DNA of 64,000 nucleotides from DAINPP01 sp963667315. GTDB taxonomy: Bacteria > Thermotogota > Thermotogae > MWEM01. Made by a program: the position numbers and the translations under genes. Under the pieces are notes generated by a model. That model was not told where the DNA came from. It searched no databases and saw only the letters and a list, made by a program, of their open reading frames with translations. Position 1 is the first letter of the stretch. Each line of letters opens with the position of its first letter. Location: positions 1,488,001 to 1,552,000 of the forward strand of contig OY763325.1 in the NCBI GenBank assembly GCA_963667315.1, in the 5' to 3' direction. Positions 20,301 to 27,739 of the stretch are shown one piece after another.

Positions 20301-22151
20301 TTTTCCAAATTCGTCTCTAGGGGATTCTTTTTTATGGAATTCCAGGGTACTGTTTTTATGGTATTGTTGAATTTGTTTGTTTAGTGCCATTCTGGTTTCT
20401 TCGTATATGGCTGATTCTTCAGTTTTTGTTATGGATATACAGGTGCAGTTTTCTTTTTTTGCCCTTTCCGCAATCTCCTGACTGAGTCTGCTCTTTCCCT
20501 GTCCCGCTTCTCCTCGTATCCATATTCTGTTTATATCCGGCTTTTCTACTTTTTGATCTTCTTTGTAATATTCTTCCATTTCTGTCAGTAAAACCGTTCT
20601 GTTGTAGAAATTTACCGGTTCGTATATTTTTATGATTTCAACACTTCCCAGTTCTCTTTCTTCTCTTTTTCCGTTCTCAAGGTCTTCAACGATGATTTTT
20701 CCGATATTGTATTTCTCATGTTCACTTCTTGTTGGTAGCAGTTCTATGGTGATTTCCTTTTTTTCATATCCTTTGAGGCGGACTTCTTTTTCTTGTGTTT
20801 TTTCTTCCGGGTATTCTTCGTATGTTCTATGCAAGGTAAAATGATCCTTGTCTTTTATTGCCATTGTAATTTTTACTTTTCTGGGGATGTTTCCCATGTT
20901 TTCAAGTGGAAGGGTGATTTCATATAGTTTGTTCTGAACGGCTTTTGAATGTGTCTCTTCCGATTCACTCCCGAGAGCAAAAGGGATTCCCACTTCTATC
21001 GTTCCTTCTTTTCTTTCTTCTATCTGAAACTTTTTGTTCTCAGAAGTGATTTTTTCTTCCGGTTTATTCTGTTCAACGATATACAGATGAAGGTCATGTT
21101 CTCCTTCATTCAATTCATCTGTGAGGATTTTTAAATCTAATGCTATTTCCTGAAATTCTTCCTGTTTTAATGGATATGATTCTGTTTTTCTCTGTTCTCC
21201 AGCGGTATAAATCGTTAACTGTAGAAGGTGTTTTTTCTGAAGATTGTTCAGGTAAATGTCTGTCTTGTAAATTCTTTCTTCCCCTTTTAGGTATAATCCT
21301 TTAGTATTTTGTTTTTGATTATCTTCTTCAATATACATATAGGCATCTTTTAATGCTTTAAAACCTTGAGTATCTTCTATGATGAGTGGATCAAGTACAC
21401 TGTCATATCTGAGTTTGATCTCTTTTTTATTATTCTTTTGTTCAATGTATAAATCTTTGTAGATGTATAGCATTTCATCTTCAGGGTCAAGAATCATTGT
21501 TCTGTTTTTGTTTGTTCTCAATTCATTGTTTCCCGGAACGTATCCTGTGAAGCTAGCCCATTCAAGAATGTCCAGTTGTTTTTCTTCACAGAGATCTGTT
21601 ATATCTTTTTTCACACCCATAAGGGTGTTGTAGGTTATTCTGAGGAGTTCTTCCTGACTTCTGTTTTCTGCTGAATGAATACCGAAAGATTCTCTTATGT
21701 CATTCATACAAATGTTCAAAGGGCCATGAGCCTGTATATTTCTCAATCCTCTTATTCTGGTTAGTTTTCCTCCCTTATTCATTTTTTCTCTGAATCTTTC
21801 AAGGATTTCTTTTTCTTTCCCGGAATCCTGAACCAGTGTGAGATAGAAATTTTCTAAATTAACCATAAATCTTCGATTGTTCAGGATTTGATGTTTTCGA
21901 TTGATGAAGTATTTGATAAACTTACTGTCATCGAATGTGTCGTTATTCTGATTGAATTTTGTTATGATTGAGGCTTCAAAAGTGGCTATGAAATGCAGGA
22001 GGAATTCAGATGTCTTTGCAGCTGCATTCAGATAGTCTTCGATTGTCTTTTTGGATTTAGACGAGTTGAAATCTGATAGCTTTTCTATCTTTTGATAGCG
22101 TTCTTCCACTTCTCTGAAGATGTTGTATAGGATCCTTTTTCCCTGTTGCAT
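17307..22151 (-). CDS. Family A HEPN-like/STAND NTPase-TPR protein A3
   Basis: 1614 aa, with AAGGAGGAA before the ATG. The N-terminal helical region has R137-N-I-Q-A-H142. The H-x-TGLLC box is degenerate here. The Ig-like segment has N-M-G-N and ends with the RSE-x-EKYNIG-x-I-x-V pattern. The P-loop NTPase has Walker A GEAGQGKS near 547, Walker B QIDDIHLL near 645, YSRTAAGLG, EANPLIVQLL and FKHHLYEEYWERYF near 916. The stretch after it (about 916-1150) is almost identical to that of A5. Residues about 1164-1610 hold nine to ten diverged 48-residue TPR-like repeats with the pattern YYSNxG...KGxIL...G...EAL...Y..AI......AI.LNP. It lacks the second C-terminal module of A4, A5 and A7. A 20-bp gap separates it from A4. 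Confidence 0.87.
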   Translation of the reverse strand: MQQGKRILYNIFREVEERYQKIEKLSDFNSSKSKKTIEDYLNAAAKTSEFLLHFIATFEASIITKFNQNNDTFDDSKFIKYFINRKHQILNNRRFMVNLENFYLTLVQDSGKEKEILERFREKMNKGGKLTRIRGLRNIQAHGPLNICMNDIRESFGIHSAENRSQEELLRITYNTLMGVKKDITDLCEEKQLDILEWASFTGYVPGNNELRTNKNRTMILDPEDEMLYIYKDLYIEQKNNKKEIKLRYDSVLDPLIIEDTQGFKALKDAYMYIEEDNQKQNTKGLYLKGEERIYKTDIYLNNLQKKHLLQLTIYTAGEQRKTESYPLKQEEFQEIALDLKILTDELNEGEHDLHLYIVEQNKPEEKITSENKKFQIEERKEGTIEVGIPFALGSESEETHSKAVQNKLYEITLPLENMGNIPRKVKITMAIKDKDHFTLHRTYEEYPEEKTQEKEVRLKGYEKKEITIELLPTRSEHEKYNIGKIIVEDLENGKREERELGSVEIIKIYEPVNFYNRTVLLTEMEEYYKEDQKVEKPDINRIWIRGEAGQGKSRLSQEIAERAKKENCTCISITKTEESAIYEETRMALNKQIQQYHKNSTLEFHKKESPRDEFGKPKPINWAQEIFTMLDQYEADIHTQNTIIYQIDDIHLLNEEFLKKINEEIEMRNRFNKETRKQIRMSVVLYSRTAAGLGHNVDETKEKEMQAILRDWEVKVLKKINPEDIEKIDIANEEDMIKDIMLEIFGPNGFKLEETDCLKKIIGIKSEANPLIVQLLLEELERNAKMIKWDQENGLWEINWEKIEIDESLSYETEEEFQSLRLKSFEHKLNELYPTEKLEERLILEKLDQFKGTDAEMIMNLVGMLDGVDEKELEAQNLNVKNYPGLMGILKVEKEHWQDKETEGIYPVDVYRFKHHLYEEYWERYFEEEIRPLFETWNAFREKLTKREVKSEEIEKWLQETRKLIEKRIASGIAEDESNLDEDDFDHEEYIDLKKTYEETVIEINSEKTITYKTLSENFFKKFKTQDDLLKYMMIREQLLNGFDRRGEIDDSYTIRYGLYRYLAEKESFEEIEAYYDRFVKSVAGDIHQHKYNEKFENDLRFLMEKVLVEFEEETVDNYWVALTYTYLADIKEIKGNYAEAINFYIQSTDTIKKYLTNYCDKSNAYSLLGSINTGRGNILAINGKLVEAIRVYNDAINAHWKAITLTPEEAKYYSNLGITIQKKGDILAGKGRFKEALAIYEEAVEKYAKAIAINQNCSGYYSNQGVAIQSKGDILANNGKLDEAINLFKEAAERYDSAIALDPYYSNYHSNKGIVIWKTGDVFAGMGILEEALNMYTLAVLELDIALTLNSKVAGCFSNSGAIFWSQGNILSEMGKQEEALSAYTIALQNFDRAIILNPNRADFYSGMGSTLNSKAKIFSEMGKQEESLSLYTLAIQNFEKAISLNPNNADYYSSMGNSLNCKGKLLEEIGRDKEAMNVYVYSIQKLDRAIILNPKSSGYHSNKGIAIAGKVNIFQKNGELKKALSNFALAIQSFERAITLNPNKADYHSNKGIALQRKATFFFCIGKGEEALGLYTLAIQSFERAIALNPKKCDYFMVKEYLLNEIKKFSS
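17320..18680 (-). repeat. Diverged 48-codon TPR-like repeat array in A3
   Basis: About nine to ten units of 48 codons are recognisable in the protein, each ending in A-I-x-L-N-P or a variant. They share far less DNA identity than the arrays in A5 and A7. This suggests an old array that is no longer homogenised. Confidence 0.75.
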
Positions 22152-22171
22152 CTGAGTTCCTCCTTAATTTT

Positions 22172-25100
22172 TTATTCTTTTTCTGAAGAATCTTCTTCCA
22201 GGTCTTTGATCTCTGCTTCGAGATCCTCTATCCCCTTCTTATATGCTTTTATCATATTCTCATCTTCACAGAAATTGATAGTTTTCTCCATGTATTCTTT
22301 TGCTTTGTTGAAAAGTGATTTTGCCGTTTCATTTTCTCCCTTTTCTTTGTATACACTGGCTTTTAAAATGACTATGATAGCCAGGTATTTCATTGTGTCC
22401 TCATTCGCTTCAATCTCGGCTGCCATTTCATAAGCTTCCTGAGCTTTCTCATATTTTTCTAATTTTAAGGTCTTTTCCGCACAATCCCCTTCTGCTTTGT
22501 ATATCTCTCCCAGCAGGAGATGATTTGAATAATTCTGTTCATCTGTTTCTATTGCTTTTTCTGCATACCTTTTGGCCGTTTCAAATCGTTTTCTCCCTTC
22601 TTCTTTTTCATCTATGATATGCAGGATAGCCCCTCTTTCTTTGTATATGATACTCAATGTTTTTAAACTGTTTTTGAGTAAATTCTGTATAAACTTACTT
22701 GCTTTTTCGTTCGTGGTATCTATCTTTTCAAATTCTGAGATTGCTAACCGATGATTTTTTTCGGCTTCTGCATAATTTGCCTTGTGAAAGGTCATTTCTC
22801 CGTAGGTGTAATAAGAAAAGCCGATCAGGAGATCTTCCGGTTCCTCTTTTTTTATCTCTGGCAGGCTGTCTTGAATCATCATCTTTATCTGATCAACAAT
22901 ATTATCATTCTTTATTACATCACTCATATTTTTCTGAATATATTGCATGATTTGGAACCATTCAACTTTGACTTCAAAGACAGATTCGTTCATGACGAGG
23001 AGATATCGTCCATAGCGTCTAACCCCTTCTATGTTATTCCCCTTGTGTGTATTGAAGCCTTTTGTCAATTGTTTTCGAATGAGATCATATCTGGAATATT
23101 CCGCTGTCTCCATCTGTGACAATTCATTATTTTCTTCTAATTGTTTATTGCTGAACTTCCCGCCTAATGTTCGGAGCTCTTCTAGTAAAAGGCTTTCACA
23201 TGTTTGCCAATGATCTTTATCTTTGAAGTTATAATAGTGGATGGTTTTTCCATCTTGTTCTGTCATTTTCTTTTCAAGGAGTTGCATGGTTGAATCCCCG
23301 GCTTCTATCTTCAGTCCTTCATCCTGGAGTTGTTGTTCAGTCACATAACCAGTAACCGCGACAAGGAGTAAGATTCTTTCACCCGGAGTTCCAGAATTCT
23401 TTTCAAGAATTTGTTGGATCTTTTTTGTCAGGCTTATTTCGTTCTCACTCTTTTGTTCATTTTCAAGTCGTTGCTCAATCCATCCTATGATCTCTTTGAT
23501 CTTTTCAATAGTGGGATAGGTCTTTTGGAAGGCTTCCAATTTCTCCTTAACTGAAAGATACTGTTCTGTGATCATGGTCTTTTCTTCTTCAGTTTCTATT
23601 AATTGTTCTAATGCCTGGATATCCCTTAGAATGTCCCGGTACCTTCGTGTATCGTGTGGATTCAGAATTAACACCTTTTGATGGGATTTGATAGCCATTT
23701 TAATGCTATCTCTGGCATGTTTTCTTTCACCTGCCTGTTGCAGGAGGAGACCTTTTCTATTCAAAACATTCCCCTTGTTTGAATGGAAATTTGCCTTCTT
23801 AGGGTTGAGGGTTATGGCTGTTTCATACGCCACAATAGCCTCTTCATATGTTTTGAGGGCTTCCACAAGCCTTCCCATTCCCGCGAGGATATCCCCTTTG
23901 CTCTGAATGGCATTCCCCTTGTTTGAATGGAAATCTCCATCTTTCGAGTTGAGGGTTATGGCTGTTTCATACGCCACAATAGCCTCATCATAAGTTTTGA
24001 GGGCTTCCACAAGCCTTCCCGTTCCCGCCAGGATCTCTCCTTTACTCTGAATGGCAAGCCCCATCTGAGAATAAGCATTTTCATTTTCCGGATTGTTTTT
24101 TAGAAAGCTTTTCATCCTTTCGGAAGTTTTAGAATATAGTTCTCTCGCTTCTTCGTAATTTCCTTTAACTTCCTGTGTGTCCGCTAAATAATGATAGGCC
24201 AGCCCTGCCCAATAATCATCAACCGCTTCGCCTTCCAGTTCTTTCAGGACTTTCTCAACCAGGAATCTCATGTCTTTTTCAAATTGTTCATTGTATTTGT
24301 ATTGGTGGATATTGTCTACCATTGAGTTTACAAAGCGATCATAGTAAGCTTCTATTTCTTCAAAGCCCTCTTTTTCCGCAAAATACCGGTATAAGCCATA
24401 TCTGATCGTATAGGAATCATCTATTTCCCCTCTTCTTTCAAAACCATTTTCTAATAGTTTCCTCATATTCAGATATTTCATGAATCTTTCTTCCCCATTA
24501 AAATCTTTAGAAATATCTTCTTCAAGAAGATCTATGTATTTTTCTCCATTTTCAAATATTTTTTCTTTGTATTCTTTTTCAATTTTTCTCTTTTTCCTGT
24601 TTGTTACTGTGCTTTGTTCAAGATCTATGTATACTTGCGTTTCTTTCAACCATTCTTCTATCTCTTCATTACTAAAATCTTCTTTCAAACTTTCTCTTTC
24701 TTTGTTCCAAGTCTCAAAAAGAGGTCTGATCTCTTCTTCAAAATATCTCTCCCAATATTCTTCATAAAGATGATGTTTGAAGCTGTATCGGTTTATCTTT
24801 TTGATCTCATCCGTTTCGTCGTCTTTTTGTTCTTTTGTTTCCACCTTCAATATCCCCATCAATCGCGGATATTTTTTCACATTCAGGTTTTGAGCTTCAA
24901 GCTCCTCTTCATCCACCCCATCCAGCATCCCTACCAGATTTATGATCAATTCCGCTTCTGTTCCTTTGAACTCTTTTATCTCATTCATCAGCAATCTTTC
25001 CTTTAATCCCTTATCTTCCGGATACAAAGCTTTCAGCTTTTCTGTCAACACTCTTTTGTAAGTCTCTTCCCCTGTTTCTCCCTCACGTCTTCTTAAGTCA

Positions 25101-27691
25101 AGACTCTCTCGGTTGAAGACCCATTTCTCTGTTGCCTCATCCCAGATGATTAGTTTTTTCGTCTTTGCCAATTCTTTGATCAGCAATTCAAGAATCAACG
25201 GATTGGCTTCACTTTTCAGGGTTAGTATCTTTGTCAGTTCATCTATCTCTTCTGTCATCTCATGTGGTGTGAATATTTCTTCCGTGATCTCTCTGATCAT
25301 TTCTTCTTCGCTTGATATTGTTCCCGCTTCCATATCCTCCGAAGTGATTGTGATCAATGTGTACTGATGAGCTTCCGGGATAATTGTATTCATGAGCGCA
25401 TGGATTTTTTCCCTTGTGGTGGGTTCTTTTTTTCCATTTTGTTCTTCTTTTTGCCTTTCATTTTTTTTCATGTCTGCCGTTCCGTTATCCAGATGTGTAT
25501 CCACTGCTATGGCTCCCAACCCTTCCAATGTTCTTGAATAGAAGATGATTGCCATATCACTTTTTCCTTTTTCTGTTTTACTTGCTTTTGCCGTTTGATT
25601 GTATTGTTGAATCACGTTCATGAGTTTTTCCAATGCAAATAGATCCGCAAAGTGTACGTCGTCGATTTGCAGGACAACCTTTGATGGCGTGTATTTGTTT
25701 TTTCTGAAGGCTTCTATCCAGCTGAGGAGTTCAACGGCATTTTCTTCTTCTGTTTGTCCCGTTCCGATGCCTTCTTCCGGGAGAACAATCTCAGCAAGGG
25801 GGTGTTTTTTCAGTTCTTTTCTCAATTCCCTACAGGTTTGTCTGAGCAATTCGGTGTTTCCCCTTCCGGGTCTTTCATACCCTATGGTCAGACAGGTGCT
25901 TTTGTATGTTTCTGACAGTTCTTTGATCCTTTTGGCAATTCGGGATTTTCCCTGTCCGGCTTCTCCTTTTATCCAGAGCTGTTGAATCTCTTTGTAGGAA
26001 ATCCCCTCTTCTTTTTGGAGCACCGGTGTTAATTCGTTGATCAATGCCTTTCTGTTGTAGAAGTTTCTCGGCTGATAACTTTTTGTGATGAAAACTTTCT
26101 GGAATTTTTTTTCTTTTGTTATCTCGCCCGTTTTGTCTTTTATCGTCAATGTTCCCAGGTTGTAGTCTTTTTCTTCACTTCTCATCGGCAGGATTTCTAT
26201 GATGATGTCTTTTTTTTCGTAACCCTTCAATGTTATGGGAACGATTCTATGATGTTTTTTACTTTCGTCCCTTTCTTCAACTTCATCCATGACTTTTATT
26301 CTGCTTTCTCGGATGTCTTGTATTGTAAAGTAGGCTTTATCCTCAATTTCAAATTCTATTTGTATTTGTTTTGTGATGTTTCCGGTATTTGTGAGTGTCA
26401 CTTCTATTTCTCCCGGTGAGTGTTGGGCCATCTCATGGAGACTGCCAATTTCCATGTGTACTGTTCCCGGTTGTTTTTCTTCCGCTGTTAGTGTTATTTC
26501 CATATAGGACAGGAAGTCTTTAATCTCATGCGTTTCATTGTCTGTCTGTTGTTTTGAATCTGAAATCCCTTTTCGGATATAACATTCTATTCGGTAATCT
26601 CCCGTTTCCGTTATGATCTCTTCAACAGCGATGGTCTTTTCTATGAGTCCCTCATTTCCGAAGTTTTCGGATTTTTGAGTGGTTAATACCGTCTCCTTTG
26701 TTCCATCATTGTTTTCGTCTATCTTTTTTATCCGGTACTGGAAATAACAGGGGATGTTTTTATCTTTTAAAAATGAGATGATTTCTATGGTCAAGGGGAT
26801 GTTTTTTTCACCCGGTACAATGGTGGTCTGTTCTTTCCAGTCTTCTGTATTTTTGATCCCCAGATAAAATTGTATACAGTCGATGAAATGGTCTTTATCT
26901 CTCGTTGTGATCGCAACACTTTCATTACTGTATTTGTTGACGGCCATTTTTCCTTTTTTTACCTTTTTCAGGCTTGTTTCTCTGTAGGTGAGTATTTTTT
27001 GTGTGAGTGGGTCCATACAGAGTAATCCGGTTCTGTGTATTCTTCTGTGTTGTTCATTGTCCAGAAATTCATAGTTGTCACTGTCAAATTCTGTGATGTT
27101 GTTGTTTTTTATGGCAGTGGCTATGGTCCGGTTTATCTTTTGTACGGTTTGAAGTGGCATCTTTAATGTTTCCGATTCGTCCATGTTTAAGATCTTTTCT
27201 TTTTCCCCTTTTTTCATGGTTTTGTTTTGTATGTAGATGTCTTTGATTTCGTTTGTATCAATGGTCAGGGTGTCGTGAGAGCCCATGTTTTTGATCTTTC
27301 GAATGAGTGTCATGTCTTCTCTTATAGTTTCCGTGAGTTCTTCCAGCAGTTCTTTCGCCGCTCCCGCTTCTTTGGTGATGGTGTCAATTTCATTCACAAG
27401 TCCCACCAGAAAGGCGCGTTCTCCTTTTATTCTGTTGGTTTTTCCTATATATTGTCGGATATATGTCCTTTCATCATAGTTGTTGCCTTCTGTTTTTCTG
27501 TTTTGTTCATTTGCGATGAGGATATAGAGGGTGGGGACAAGATGCAGGATATGTTCGGCTGTTTTCATCATCCCGTACATGTACAGTTCTTTGCTTTTGG
27601 AACTGTTGTCACTTGCTTCATAGGCTTGCCATCTGTTTTCTATTTCTTTGCTTATGTTCTGGATAAATTCAATTCCGTTGATTGTCTCCAT
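22172..27691 (-). CDS. Family A STAND NTPase-TPR protein A4, HEPN-like motif altered to K...H
   Basis: 1839 aa, starting at an ATG with AGGAGGAAAGAG upstream. The N-terminal helical region aligns with the other paralogs but reads K134-N-M-G-S-H139, so the HEPN-type arginine is lysine. Box H-R-T-G-L-L-C and Ig-like segment with N-T-G-N follow. The P-loop NTPase has Walker A GEAGQGKS near 576, Walker B QIDDVHFAD near 675, FYSRTLEGLGA, EANPLILELL and FKHHLYEEYWERYF near 970. Only two near-identical 48-aa TPR-like units plus a variant closing unit follow (about 1215-1350). Next is a second winged-helix-like module with GYVTEQQL and FKDKDHW (about 1440-1530), then a second TPR-like stretch to the end. 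Its C-terminal third is almost identical in DNA to A5's. The gap to A5 is 48 bp. Confidence 0.87.
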   Translation of the reverse strand: METINGIEFIQNISKEIENRWQAYEASDNSSKSKELYMYGMMKTAEHILHLVPTLYILIANEQNRKTEGNNYDERTYIRQYIGKTNRIKGERAFLVGLVNEIDTITKEAGAAKELLEELTETIREDMTLIRKIKNMGSHDTLTIDTNEIKDIYIQNKTMKKGEKEKILNMDESETLKMPLQTVQKINRTIATAIKNNNITEFDSDNYEFLDNEQHRRIHRTGLLCMDPLTQKILTYRETSLKKVKKGKMAVNKYSNESVAITTRDKDHFIDCIQFYLGIKNTEDWKEQTTIVPGEKNIPLTIEIISFLKDKNIPCYFQYRIKKIDENNDGTKETVLTTQKSENFGNEGLIEKTIAVEEIITETGDYRIECYIRKGISDSKQQTDNETHEIKDFLSYMEITLTAEEKQPGTVHMEIGSLHEMAQHSPGEIEVTLTNTGNITKQIQIEFEIEDKAYFTIQDIRESRIKVMDEVEERDESKKHHRIVPITLKGYEKKDIIIEILPMRSEEKDYNLGTLTIKDKTGEITKEKKFQKVFITKSYQPRNFYNRKALINELTPVLQKEEGISYKEIQQLWIKGEAGQGKSRIAKRIKELSETYKSTCLTIGYERPGRGNTELLRQTCRELRKELKKHPLAEIVLPEEGIGTGQTEEENAVELLSWIEAFRKNKYTPSKVVLQIDDVHFADLFALEKLMNVIQQYNQTAKASKTEKGKSDMAIIFYSRTLEGLGAIAVDTHLDNGTADMKKNERQKEEQNGKKEPTTREKIHALMNTIIPEAHQYTLITITSEDMEAGTISSEEEMIREITEEIFTPHEMTEEIDELTKILTLKSEANPLILELLIKELAKTKKLIIWDEATEKWVFNRESLDLRRREGETGEETYKRVLTEKLKALYPEDKGLKERLLMNEIKEFKGTEAELIINLVGMLDGVDEEELEAQNLNVKKYPRLMGILKVETKEQKDDETDEIKKINRYSFKHHLYEEYWERYFEEEIRPLFETWNKERESLKEDFSNEEIEEWLKETQVYIDLEQSTVTNRKKRKIEKEYKEKIFENGEKYIDLLEEDISKDFNGEERFMKYLNMRKLLENGFERRGEIDDSYTIRYGLYRYFAEKEGFEEIEAYYDRFVNSMVDNIHQYKYNEQFEKDMRFLVEKVLKELEGEAVDDYWAGLAYHYLADTQEVKGNYEEARELYSKTSERMKSFLKNNPENENAYSQMGLAIQSKGEILAGTGRLVEALKTYDEAIVAYETAITLNSKDGDFHSNKGNAIQSKGDILAGMGRLVEALKTYEEAIVAYETAITLNPKKANFHSNKGNVLNRKGLLLQQAGERKHARDSIKMAIKSHQKVLILNPHDTRRYRDILRDIQALEQLIETEEEKTMITEQYLSVKEKLEAFQKTYPTIEKIKEIIGWIEQRLENEQKSENEISLTKKIQQILEKNSGTPGERILLLVAVTGYVTEQQLQDEGLKIEAGDSTMQLLEKKMTEQDGKTIHYYNFKDKDHWQTCESLLLEELRTLGGKFSNKQLEENNELSQMETAEYSRYDLIRKQLTKGFNTHKGNNIEGVRRYGRYLLVMNESVFEVKVEWFQIMQYIQKNMSDVIKNDNIVDQIKMMIQDSLPEIKKEEPEDLLIGFSYYTYGEMTFHKANYAEAEKNHRLAISEFEKIDTTNEKASKFIQNLLKNSLKTLSIIYKERGAILHIIDEKEEGRKRFETAKRYAEKAIETDEQNYSNHLLLGEIYKAEGDCAEKTLKLEKYEKAQEAYEMAAEIEANEDTMKYLAIIVILKASVYKEKGENETAKSLFNKAKEYMEKTINFCEDENMIKAYKKGIEDLEAEIKDLEEDSSEKE
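23655..24090 (-). repeat. 144-bp tandem repeats in A4 (two full units plus closing unit)
   Basis: Two near-identical 144-bp units encode the pattern KGxILAGxGRLVEALKTYxEAI. A diverged closing unit beginning NKGNVLNRKGLLLQQ follows. The same unit occurs about eleven times in A5. Confidence 0.85.
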
Positions 27692-27739
27692 CTCTTTCCT
27701 CCTGGTTTTTATTTGAATTTTGATCTCTTATGCTGTCTT

